Below are positions 10,467 through 20,490 of a stretch of 64,000 nt of DNA, piece by piece. The notes beneath the pieces are model-generated. The model ran no database searches. It worked only from the letters and a program-made list of their open reading frames with translations, and was not told the DNA's origin. Position numbers and translations under genes: made by a program. This stretch comes from Collybiopsis luxurians FD-317 M1. Taxonomy: Eukaryota; Basidiomycota; Agaricomycetes; Agaricales; Omphalotaceae. The first letter of the stretch is position 1. Every line of letters starts with the position of its first letter. The stretch spans positions 62,001 to 126,000 of the forward strand of contig KN834785.1 of NCBI GenBank assembly GCA_000827265.1, given 5' to 3'.

Positions 10467-12441
10467 TCAATCATGAACCCGGTTGACAAACACTTTATAC
10501 TCCGATTTTACCCAGAATGGAACTATATAATCCAGCATTTTTCCCAGTTTCAAATCACCTTCCCTGTGTTTTGATTGCGTTCCATTAGAATTTACTGCAT
10601 CTTTGAGAATTGGAGCATAGACATACATGTTCTCACCGACGAGCGATAAATCGAGTTTTCGAAAGATATTTCCAAGGATCAAGTAGAGTTCGCTCCATGC
10701 TAGACTGAACTGAAAGGTAAAACAGGAATTTCAGATAGAATGCATTGCCGTACTTGATTCCCAAACTGGATGTTTGTCAGTAAGTAAGTCACACATTCAT
10801 CGTCAGAATCTTCAGTAACTTACCATTGACGAGGTCCTTTACTAAACGGAACAAGATCCCCCATCATCTCGCTTGTATTCTCAACTAGCCAACGATCCGG
10901 ATTGAAAGTATGTGGGCTATTAAATACCTCGGGGTTCATGTGCATGAAATATTGGCTCATCGCGACGATAGTCTGCAGAGACGACAGTTATTAACTTCTT
11001 GCTTCTAAGAATACTGTAACCATAGTACTTACGCCAGGAGGTAAATTCAGACCATATATCTCTGGTGTTTCATCACCTACAACTCGAGGCAAAGGGTGGA
11101 TACTACCGATGGCCATGCGGAGCGCTTCTTTGATAAATGCAGTCTGTAAAATACTCGTCGTTACGCAAAAACAAAATTGCCAAAGTGGCCCATCACTTAC
11201 TAGGTATGGTAACTTCTCGAGCACAGTGAAACTGAGTGGTTTATCTTTATCAGGCCAGGCTTCCTTAAGCTCTTCAGTAAGCCTGGAACGAATTGAATGA
11301 TCCTGGAGTGCAAAATATGTTCCAATGGTGCACGCCTGCGCGACCGTATCGCTTCCGGCACTAACAAGTAGAAAGGCTTCATGGATTAGTGATGTCCTCG
11401 ATGGTCGAAGCTCTGGGTCTTTTGGTAGCAAAAGATGATGATAAATCGTCTCATGCTCAGCAGTTGTCAGGTCTTCTGGATTTTTCATAAAGTTGTCAAT
11501 TTGTTGCTCATATCTTGCTTTCACGTCCACAAAAGTCCTGAATCTGGGAAAAAGCCATAAGATGAATTCTTGCGGTATGCTTGCTAATAGGGGGATAACA
11601 AAAGGAAAATATGCTTGAATCCACACTCTTTTTATGGCATTCGCTGGTTCTTGCGCGATCGGATGGGCGAAGTTTGGATAGGAAAGTGTGTTCGCAGAAT
11701 TTGCGAAGCAGTATTCGGTGATCACATCAGTGGTAAGAGAGCGGTATGCAACCGATGGCAATACGCCGGATTCTTGAGAGCGGTAGTATTGTTCAAGTAA
11801 AGCCACTAATTGGTCCACCTAGTATGCGCTGTCGTTAGTATGAAAATTAACTTGAAGCAGTGTTCACTGGATCGAAGTAACATACCTTCTCTTGAATTGT
11901 ATATTCAAGCTTCATCACCGCCTGACGCGAAAACGACGGTGCCAACAGGGTTCTTCTATTCTTTGACTGTTGGACATCGCTGAGGGCCACAGATGATTCG
12001 GGTGCATGAATGAGAATTCCGCGATAGAGTCGTGGTTCCTTAACCAATGTATTTCCATTGCTGTATATATCATGGTAGGCGCGTCTGTCGTTGAAGTGCA
12101 ACTGAATTTTGTATAAGAAATAGCATGTCTATGTAGTATGCGAGCGGACGTTAACTGACCTTGTTAGGGCCGATTCGAACTACAGGACCTGAAAGACTGA
12201 ATCAAAATCGGACGTCTCTCCAGGAAACGTCGAAGAGCACACCATAGAGCTCATGCAATCTCTCAATCTTCGCCACTAACTCTCCTCCCAGAACGAGATT
12301 GTAAAATATTTCGTACCAGTTGGTCATTGCTGCAAGTACTGGACCGGGATATTTGTGAAGAGGATGGAAGAAAAGTCGGTAGAGAGCTAGTCCAGCCAAG
12401 TAGCAGAATGACAGAGAGATCAGCACAGTATACAACGTCAT
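10467..12441 (-). CDS. Cytochrome P450, copy C, intact
   Basis: Start at 12441 (MTLYTVLISLSFCYLAGLAL), stop at 10467-10469; introns are about 50-70 bp and all junctions keep frame, predicting 523 residues, the usual P450 length. Order of features: N-terminal membrane anchor (about 3-22), hinge HPLHKYPGPV, VVRIGPN, C-helix region, I-helix SAGSDTVAQACT (about residue 290), K-helix KEALRM, FNPDRW, haem loop FSKGPRQC with the Cys codon split by an intron, then a short exon pair and the tail KVFVNRVHD. It resembles fungal monooxygenases of the trichodiene-oxygenase/CYP58-like layout, but the substrate is unknown. It is the only one of three copies with an undamaged C-terminus. Confidence 0.92.
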
Positions 12442-12837
12442 TTTTGGATGGTCAGGTCAAACGGCCTCTGTATGGACCTATATATACTAGTACACCCACA
12501 TCTACGATACACACACGACCAGTAGCTACAATTACCCCACGGGCACCCACACATAGAAAAACCCCCGGCGAACGGAGTACAACTAGCGATTGTGCTCCCC
12601 GCTCCTTAGTACATAGTCTTACTTGCAGTAATGAAGAGTCAAAAAAAAAAAATATACTAGTACATCATCCATATCACCTGTTGACACAGATTCTCCGCGA
12701 TATGCTGCATTTATTCAAACATTCAAACTAGCCCCATTTGCAATTAGAGCAGAAGCACTAGCGACATGGCAAAAGTTTCCGTAGTATGGACCTTATTCGA
12801 GACCGGTGAAACGTTCCCGCAGGTGGCGCAACAAACA
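12442..12837. other. Upstream of P450 copy C
   Basis: Holds the likely P450 promoter (TATATATACTAG near 12479) and an A-rich run at about 12641-12650. No gene is seen. Confidence 0.4.
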
Positions 12838-12845
12838 TCACGTGA
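12838..12845. promoter_or_regulatory. Unit-D copy of TCACGTGA
   Basis: A perfect TCACGTGA palindrome in the same context as units A and C (CATCACGTGAATGACAC). It precedes the degraded derlin copy D, so any control function is probably lost. Confidence 0.4.
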
Positions 12846-12867
12846 ATGACACATCTTTCACTACGAC

Positions 12868-14370
12868 TTCTATAGCAGCGAAAATCAAGAAAATACATAC
12901 AGTCATGTGATTTCTAACCAAATCTCTGGTTTCAATACTTGACGCAAAGTGGGCCAACGCTAACGTGTGGCGGGACTAATGCCCTTTTCAGTACTTGCAA
13001 CAAATTACATACCTCGCAGATCCTGGATCATCAATGTAATGAAAACTAACTTAAAACATATAAATTGCAAAATTTAAATCAATTAAAAATTGCCTGCCTT
13101 GGATCAGGCACAGAATTGTCAGAGCAGAAACTTGACATTCCATTCCATGCACTCGTAATTAGTGCCGCCTCTTCACTAGTGTTGGCTTACCAGTCCATTA
13201 TAAAAATCTCCTAGCTAAGGCCAAGCCACTTATTTGCCTCGCCGCTACTGACACAAACTAAGAGGTCGTGAACTTTGTTCTGTTGTTATTTATGAGTGGA
13301 GAGAGTGGAATGCTGAGTTTCTGCTCTGACATTCTGTGCCTGATCCAAGGCAGGCAATTTTAAATTGATCTTATTTTTGCAATTTATACAATTTAAGTTA
13401 GTTTCAATTACATTGATGATCGATGATTGAGGATCCGCGAGGTACTTTGTTCCAGACTGAAAAGGGCATGAATCGCGCCATGCGTTAGTGTTGGCCCACT
13501 ATGTGTCAAGTAAGCCACAGTGAGTGCATTTACTTCGCCCATTCCAATTCATGCACTTGTAAATGCTCATGAATCTCAAAAGCCCGTATAAAGCTGTTTA
13601 TTTCTGCGGTGCCATTTCTAAGAAATTTGAGGTGTGTTTCGGAGATTCATCTACTTTGGGGCTCAGATTAGTATCTGTGGAGAAATGGAAATTATGGTCC
13701 AGCTTCTTCCTAATACAGCAGGTTCATGTCTTTGCAACCAATGGAATTCATTAAATTCTAAAGGCGGAGGGTTGAATCTCATCTTTGAGATAATTATGCT
13801 CTAGTATATATCCATAATTACTTGTCCCTGCTCTGATCACTGATTAGTTGAATATCCAATGAACAGGAAGAAAATCCCTTTGCACATGAATCTTCAGATT
13901 ACACATGGCAGTTGCTTGTAGCATGCGGGTCAATCATCGTACGTCCCTCACTCCTCATGTACACCCATTAACCTCTCCTCCAGATAACCAGCACCCTTTG
14001 ATTCAATGCCCTTCCTCTGCCCCTCCTCCTCTGCATCATCTACCTCTCCTTTAGGGCCTCATCACATCCCAATCAGATATTTCCCCTATGCCCTCCTCGG
14101 CATGGACTTACTTATGGGCAGATCCGCAGCCGCCACACAAGCTATCTGTGTTGTAGGTCATTTATGCCAATGGTGGGCCCAGGATGGGTGTGTTTGGTAC
14201 CGAGCTTGGTAGTACTCAAGGTGGAGTCACAAGTGTTGATGGAGTGGGGTAGACCAGGCATCCTGGCGCGCATTGGTGGCTCAGGAGTTGGCTCAGTGAG
14301 GACAGTAGTCTTGCTAGTGGAGTAACTCTCAACTCGGGATTTTTGGTTTATATTTTTGTGTGTGTGTGTG
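12868..14370 (+). pseudogene. Derlin copy D, degraded and interrupted by repeats
   Basis: Pieces of derlin lie in order: exon-1 start near 12875-12951 (IAAKIKK), then repeats at 12952-13562. Exon-1 remainder and exon 2 follow from 13563 (NLKSPYKAVYF), then exon 3/4 pieces near 13770-13940. Exon 5 sits at about 13985-14350 with several deletions; PYALLGMDLLM is still readable. The exon-1 ATG is not recognisable, frames are broken and the tail is cut. It is the most decayed of the four copies. Confidence 0.85.
12952..13562. repeat. Inverted pair of a ~200-bp repeat inserted in derlin exon 1
   Basis: The left copy (about 12954-13160, plus orientation) and right copy (about 13294-13509, reverse complement) share a conserved core with a small hairpin (GCCTGCCTTGGATCAGGC). 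The outer ends read TACTTGAC on the left and GTCAAGTA on the right, consistent with a TA target duplication. Between them lies cassette spacer sequence matching 6370-6500. A further end fragment (TTCATGCACTTGTAA) abuts the resumed derlin exon at 13563. Relatives of this family occur at 36555-36850, 37333-37450 and 39290-39375. No coding capacity; class (MITE or SINE-like) unresolved. Confidence 0.7.
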
Positions 14371-14727
14371 TTGGCACAGCCACTTACAACACTGTGGCTA
14401 AGATTTGATGAAAGTTTACTCTTTGAATAGCATTTGAGATGATGAGCTTACTCATCAGACATTGTGAAAGTCGAGCTCTCGTGTCAATCACTTTATTAAT
14501 CAGTAAGTTCATGGAAGTTGTAAACTTAAATAAACTGTAATTCGCCATAAGTAAAAGGTGTCATTACTGCACATAAGCTTTACTATTTATACCATTTGAT
14601 GAGAATAAAAGAAGTATGCAGAAAACAGAAGGTATATTAAGAAAGGAAAGGTGAATGTTCTAACCGTTTTGTGTATTAGAACTAAATGCAGATGAATATA
14701 TCTTATCATGTAGTCATTCCCATGGCA
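14371..14727. other. Spacer after derlin copy D
   Basis: AT-rich sequence without a recognisable gene. It follows a short GT-repeat tract near 14355-14371. Confidence 0.45.
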
Positions 14728-14795
14728 GACTGAAAGCCATTAATCATGAACTCAGTTTACAACCACTTTGTACTGCAATTTCACCCAGACGGGGG
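14728..14795 (-). pseudogene. P450 3'-end vestige (unit D)
   Basis: About 65 bp match the last coding bases and 3' flank of the three P450 copies (compare 10457-10520), in the same orientation. The similarity stops abruptly near 14795, which marks the right edge of the amplified cassette array. Confidence 0.7.
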
Positions 14796-15391
14796 ATTTG
14801 GTTGCTACAGAGCGGTTTATAGTGCATGACTTGACCGATCAATCACTAATAGCCATTTCCTTAGAATTTTTTCCTTCACAGGTGTACAACTGTATACGGA
14901 CAGTATACGACCCGTTCCTGTACTGTATTGTCCTTGATGTTGAATTTTACAATATGGCTATGGTGAACCGGCTAACTTACGACCTGTATTAAATACAGCT
15001 GTGCCCATATACAGTACAGTGCCAAGCCCTAATCTGTATTGCCAAGACTCTGAGAACAATAGTGACCCATCTGTCCAGAATGGATGAGTACTTATGAGAT
15101 TTCAGCTGTAGACATTCCATTCACTGTGTTTCAAGTGCAGGAGGTGCAGCTTTTGGATTGCTGGTGACTAGCAGGCCAATACTATAATGGAACTCAGCCC
15201 CATAATTATCCCAAGCCAAGCCTCCTACTGTTCATCTTTCTTGAGATGAAGAGATAAAACTTACAAAGCTAGTCACCAGCAAACCCATTAGCCCATTGAA
15301 TAAAACAGGAAGTGTTTGGATAGGGATAATGTAACAGTTTACCTCCACAGCTGCATTCTTCTCTCAGCTGAGTGGCAAGCTTTGTATCGCT
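14796..15391. other. Gene-poor spacer
   Basis: No gene or clear repeat seen. Short runs of CTGTA/TACAG give local self-complementarity near 14880-15020. Confidence 0.4.
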
Positions 15392-15805
15392 TCAGGTGTT
15401 GGACTGGATGACAACAGTGCACCTTTTGTTATTGCATTCTATATGCCCAAAACATTTATAAGTGCTTCTCTGCCCTTTTGCAATGCTAGAAACATCAGGA
15501 GAGTGACCCTGCACCTGCCTGCCACTGCGATTTTTACATGGCCAGTGAACAGCCAGCTCCTCAGCTTCCCAAAAGGTTTGATAGGAAATATCCATGAACC
15601 AGTCTCCTTGTGGCCGACAATCCCATTTTCCATTAACCAGGTCCTTGAACTGAACATACTGGGTTAGATTCACTATTAGAGTTAGACTGAGAGCTTGAAG
15701 GCTCATATTCATCAGGAGAGTACTGTCCCATTTTAAGCACTTCATATGTCCTGTGTCCGCAGGGCATCTTATGAAATGAAATGTCCCACCCTGTCCAGTG
15801 TCCAA
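15392..15805 (-). mobile_element. Zinc-finger-like ORF, probable transposon-derived remnant
   Basis: An open frame of 137 codons. Its first part overlaps the MITE at 15723-15976 and is not informative. The rest reads QYVQFKDLVNGKW, MDISYQTFWEAEELAVHWPC, then YKCFGHIECNNKRCTVVIQ. The pattern W..ISY.xF..(E)..W.C followed by C.G.IEC...C resembles zinc-finger modules of the WRKY-GCM1/FLYWCH type found in fungal DNA transposons (MULE-like). No transposase catalytic region is seen nearby and the frame is short, so it is a fragment at best. The assignment is by pattern only. Confidence 0.35.
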
Positions 15806-15976
15806 TCAAGCTCTTACAAAATTTTTCCCAGGCACCCATGGGCGCTTAGCCTTTTATAGTAGTTAAATTTTGTAAATTCCTTCATGTCCCGGTGTCCGAC
15901 AGGCACTTACAAAAAATAAATTTCGTATGATTTGTCCCACTGTCCCACCCCTTACGAAGTGCTCAAAATGCAACAG
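15723..15976. mobile_element. 254-bp MITE with TA target duplication (empty for the LTR found in its sister)
   Basis: The ends are inverted repeats: CTGTCCCATTTTAAGCACTTC at the left matches the reverse complement of the right end (GAAGTGCTCAAAATGCAACAG) apart from three mismatches. TA flanks both sides (15721-15722 and 15977-15978), as for Tc1/mariner-derived MITEs. A second copy lies at 34434-35463, where a 775-bp element has inserted; here the insertion site (ATAG at 15856-15859) is unoccupied. Confidence 0.75.
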
Positions 15977-17613
15977 TAGTATGAAACAAACAGATTTCCA
16001 GGGAGGTCCCTGAGAATAACCTTGAGCTGATCTTTTCTTGGATAACCCTGGCTTTTTTTCCTGAGACTTAAAACCATGGGATTGGTCTACTGGATGAGGA
16101 AGGAGAATGGAAGGAGGATACTGGATAGGAGGTGGGTAGGATATAGGATATGGATAATAATATGGAACTGGGGGGTGAATAGTATCAGGACTTGGGGGAT
16201 GTGGGCCATCACACTGCACATGTGGCATCTACGAGTCCGGACGCTTATACTGATGTACAAGTTTGGAATACTATCACTTACCCACAAGTCGGCCACCCTC
16301 TGGTACTCAGCCATTTTGTACCTGATGGATCCTACACATTCAGATACATAGTGGGAGTGTAGTAATACAAAAGAGGGGCTTTGGGTGAAGCTCTAGCCAG
16401 GGTTTGACACTAAGTGGGTGGGAGTGATAGTTGATCAGATACCCTTTCGGGATAGCCAAAAAAGTGATTTCCTAAGGGAGATTCTCAGGTGTTTGCCCTT
16501 TACTGCCATTCTCTCGATGACAGGAACAGCAAGGACCACAGGAAGAGAATGACAGGAAGAGAATGACAGCCAAGTGACAGAGAATAAATGTCAAGAAGCG
16601 GCGACATAGCAAAGAGAAAGAAAAAAAAAAAAAGGTAAAAATTAAAGGGAGCGGGAGAAAGGGCGATAAGAGGGGAGGGTGCACGGAGTTACATGAGAAA
16701 GCACAGAGGGAAACGGAGGAAGGAGATTGTGGTGGTTGGAAAGTCACACAAATAATGCAAGTCACGAAAAGTGACAAGTCCAAATATGGGGATAAAATTC
16801 GATATATCAAGCTGTGAAAGACCGTGAGAAAATGGTCAAGTCTCTTTGCAAGATGATTCCTCCATTACATTCCGGACTTGTAATTTCCTATTAAGCTCTT
16901 CTGGGGGAAAGACTGAAAGGAAAGGGGCGCAAATATTGATAGACCTCTGGAGATATCACCATCTGCAGGCATTGGAGAAGATATCAAGGATGTGACACTG
17001 CTCTTTACAGAAGCCTGAGCTGGAAGTGAACATGGACATCATATTGATAAACTGGAAGGGAACCTACAAAAAAATCCAGAAAATAAAACCATTCTGATTA
17101 TGGTGAGTTTGATATGTAGTATGCTGTATACTCAAGTTAAAATTCAAGCAATAAAGATTTAGGAGAAGAGATTCTGTCTGTCAAAACTCTTGACGATCGC
17201 AATTGCGATCGGAGGCCAAGGCTATCTTCTGCAAGGGCCTCAGTACTGAGACAAGATTTGTTTTTTATTCAATGGCCGTTGTGGTAGTTTTGCTACGCAA
17301 CTGAAATAGATCTTGTAAAACATCAAACTGTAAACCTTAAAAGAGTGGACTCTGTTAAGTCGAAGTGACGGCAGCTGCTGCAGTGATGCTTAAGGGGTGA
17401 CGCCGGGTGATGCTCAGGTGACGCCAGCGGTATGTACGGGTATGTACGATGCCCTGCAATCATCAAAGACTTCATATATACACCGAATTTGTCACTGATC
17501 ATGCAGCCTCCTATCTTATTTATGAACCCATAAACATTGCACGTATCTGACATTAATTTGTACCGTAAACGCAGCAAATCGGGACTTGGAATATACAGTA
17601 AACAAATCCTCTT
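15977..17613. other. Gene-poor spacer with low-complexity tracts
   Basis: No gene supported. It holds a minus-strand Pro/Tyr-rich frame (about 16080-16230), a direct repeat of GACAGGAAGAGAAT near 16540-16565, and a purine-rich tract with an A14 run near 16620. At 17194-17211 lies a perfect 18-bp palindrome. The long frames here are compositional. Confidence 0.45.
17194..17211. repeat. Perfect 18-bp palindrome
   Basis: CGATCGCAATTGCGATCG is a perfect inverted repeat without spacer. It lies 30 bp after a short segment (GATTCTGTCTGTCAAAA) that also occurs near 21651, upstream of the paralogous gene at 20491-21463. Function unknown. Confidence 0.6.
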
Positions 17614-19724
17614 TTATGAGCCACCACGTCCAAATTCAGACTGATTCGGAGTCTGCCAAGTAAAAGAAAAAGTTGACTGAGGGGAACCAAAGTGCCGTCT
17701 GGTTTCAGCACCTTCATCTGTGAGGTCAGAATGAGATACGTGTCCTTCTTGGGCTCTCTGGATCCCAGTTCTTGTCGAGTATGATCGAAGCTGTCGAAAC
17801 TCTCCGGGTAGGTCAAGGCTGGGAGGCAGAAAGGAGGGAGGAAACTTGTTAGTGGCAGTTATTGCAAGGCCATGATATGCCAGAGTTACCTTAAGGAAGT
17901 GTTAGTATTATTGCCTAGGGGATTTATGACACCGTCAGCACTAAGTGTGGACCGAGATCCTTGAGACCTCATTCCTTCTATGCCTTGAAACGAGGAAGAA
18001 CTTGGGCTGAGACTATTTGACTCCAAGTGAGTGCTTCTAAAGGAGCGACTCATCGACTGGCTCTCGACCGAGCGATAAGCGGAGGACGAAGACTGAGCTC
18101 TGGCTCCGTATGTAAATGATATGAACCTGTGTTCTATTACAGGAGCGGCCAGCTGTGTCCGAGTGTAGCGAGTTTCGGAAGAGGCCTGAGTGAAGGAGCT
18201 GCTAATTCTTCGTCGTTCTTCTCGCATTGATGCTTGACTGTGCAAAGATATATCATCTCTAGACACTGAGGCTGAGCTCCCCTCTCTTTCTTCCTCCTCG
18301 CCGCTTCCCTCTGAATCTTCCTCTTCGATCTGCTGACCTCCTTCACTCTCTTTGTACCCTTCCCCTGTAGTTTGTTCTGTAAAATCTTTGGAGTCAAGAG
18401 ACTCCTCATCTTTCTCTTCTTCTGCACGGACTTTCAGACTTTCACTCATATTGGCCGAGACGGATGAGTTAGAAGGTCTTGTTTCTGGTCTTGATGAGTC
18501 TTCCAGAGTGAGATCTAGTAGGGCTGCATTCAAGTTAACTGCAGCGGGAGGTTCAAGCTCCTCAGGCTCGCGAGCTGTACCAAAGGAATCTGAGGTGTGA
18601 GGCATATTTGGAGCCTGTGTCCGATCTTCGCTCGTCGGAGAGGAGTAATCCAACTTCTCAGTCTGGACATATAGAGCTCTTTCGCGATCAAAATCAGTCA
18701 AATTGGAAGCTGGCGAACGTGAGGCAGCAGGAGGGTCCAATTCGGTCACTCCGAGGGGCGATTGATCCACGCGGCCGCTTCTAGTAGAATTGACCGCGGT
18801 ATCTGACAGCGAGTCGACATCACCGGATTTATTCAAGGGGATGACAGTATTCCAGATCGCATTACTATCGGTTTCGCTAGTTGATGAGAGGTTTTTGCCC
18901 AAGCCGAGGTCGGAGACCATCCAACGCATAATTTGTAGAGTTTGCTGGTTTTGCGGCATGATAACCATACCAGTTTCTTTCACTGGATAGAGAAGAAGGA
19001 GAGGATCATCGCGGATGTCGTATTCCAACTGCTGAGTATCTTCTAATTGATGGGTCGGGGGTTTGAGAGAAAGTGTGACTATGGCGGCATCCTTTGAAGC
19101 TTCGACAACTGAATTCCATGAGCCCACCTCCATAGTCTCGCAAAAAGAGATACGCGAATCGGCCTACCTGAGGGTAAAGGCGGTTTTTCCTGTATCATGT
19201 TTGCCAAACTGACGATCATCCAATTTAGAGAACTTAGTGTGGCCAACGAGCATGGCCACTTCGGATCTCCGAGTTTTCTCAAACCGTCTTCCACAACCGT
19301 GGAAAGAAGCATCTGAACGGAAATATCGGGGAGAGAGTGGCCGATCGTCCAGAGTATCAGAAGCATTGTCCTTGCCTTCTGGGCTCCGTTAGGATCGAGA
19401 AGCTCCGTAATACGCTTAAAATGAGAATATTGAGCTGCACAGACAATTGGCAAATTCTAAATTACATCCTGGCGAGCGGGTTCAGAAAGTTAAGTACAAA
19501 CCAGTCTGAGATAAGAATACTGCAAGGCTTTCAGAATGAGGAGCGGCTTGCGGGACTTCGAATTGGGACTTTGCTGGTCGGAGATAGTCCAATACCGAAT
19601 GAACAGATAGGGCACGATAAACCGCATCCCTTTGCTCGTCCTTGGTTCTTCGGTTTCCAAAAATCCATCCAATTCTACGAAACTTGCTGAAGCTGGAATT
19701 TTCGAGATTTCCAGGATTTATCAT
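17614..19724 (-). CDS. Unrecognised fungal protein, long form of a tandem paralogue pair (637 aa)
   Basis: Four exons (19724-19502, 19434-19168, 19108-17890, 17818-17614) join in frame with GT..AG introns and predict 637 residues ending FGRGGS. The first ~270 residues align by eye with the neighbour at 20491-21463: AVYRALSVHSVLDYL against IVYQALSIHPALDNL, HFKRITELL against HFKRLAPLG, and MLLILWTIG against MLILLWIIG. The latter is a hydrophobic helix near residue 100. Residues about 270-560 are unique, disordered, Ser/Glu-rich and acidic (a long EEDSEGSGEEEE stretch), followed by a Ser-rich basic part. No known domain is recognised. The function is unknown; the acidic tail suggests a regulatory or scaffold role, which is inference. 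Confidence 0.75.
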
Positions 19725-19855
19725 CGGGATACGCTGTGGAAGATGATGAGGAAGGAGCCCACGAAGGCCTTTATATTAACCCCGAGAACTACTCTCAATC
19801 CACTGCGCCGATCAACTTGCGTGTGATGGTATTTCGTTGAATCTTGATTAGGATT
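19725..19855. other. 5' flank of the long paralogue
   Basis: Probable promoter region between the start codon at 19724 and the MITE. No clear motif. Confidence 0.35.
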
Positions 19856-19857
19856 TA

Positions 19858-20097
19858 CAGCCGTTTGCAAAAAGTCTTGCCCACTCGAGTTTCAACCACT
19901 GTTTATTTGTATTTAGTATTTTGACAGGATTCCTATATAATTCAAGTGCCGGTATGCCCGAAGATAGCGACGGACCCATCGTCGGATGGTGGTTCCATAC
20001 GATTTGGTGGGCCTGGGCCTCGAAATGTATAGGATGAGTAAATACAGATAAACAGCTGTTGAAAGCTCGAGTGGGCAAAACTTTTTGCAAACGGCTG
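19858..20097. mobile_element. 240-bp MITE with ~58-bp terminal inverted repeats
   Basis: The left end CAGCCGTTTGCAAAAAGTCT and the right end are reverse complements over about 58 bp with few mismatches. The arms include GCCCACTCGAG and CTGTTTAT.TGTATTTA. Both sides carry TA (19856-19857 and 20098-20099), a Tc1/mariner-type target duplication. There is no coding capacity. It lies between the two paralogues, 130 bp upstream of the long one. Confidence 0.85.
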
Positions 20098-20490
20098 TAT
20101 GAATAGTATAGAAATGAGCAGCCTGCGACATGATTAATGAAAACGTGAATCACGGTCTCGGCAGTCTATGAATGGACCGACCACGCCCCCCGCAGCTGGA
20201 ACGTGGAGTTCAGTGTAACTTGAGCCAGTAAAAATAAATTAAAAAAAACAGTGGAAACCACTAAACCACTATCGCGGTAGGTAAAACTTCGGAGCCGAGG
20301 GCAACGTTTCTGCCTCATTGCATTTTATATACGAGAAACTAAACGATAATAGGATAAGTGCATTGACTCAACGGAATCTATAGCATTGGCGAAATCCAGA
20401 AAACTGCCCAGTGACGCGTGTCTCTCTTGAACTGGCCTCGTCTCATCGGTTCTTCGTAACAAACCGCGAAACCTTATGACATATTGACCG
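20098..20490. other. Downstream region of the short paralogue
   Basis: A minus-strand frame (20325-20621, other phase) continues past the stop of the short paralogue and reads as plausible protein (MEVFGLNDGQYVIRF, HASLGSFLDFANAIDSVES). I could not find a splice that joins it to exon 3 of the short paralogue with a normal-sized intron. It may be a former C-terminus lost by frameshift. Confidence 0.35.

Noticed and set aside
14355..14371. GT dinucleotide run as a regulatory Z-DNA element
   Set aside because: Only about 8 repeats in a decayed derlin tail; an ordinary microsatellite.
16472..16810. Minus-strand frame of 112 codons rich in Phe, Ser and Leu
   Set aside because: It is the reverse of a purine-rich simple-sequence tract; composition alone keeps it open.
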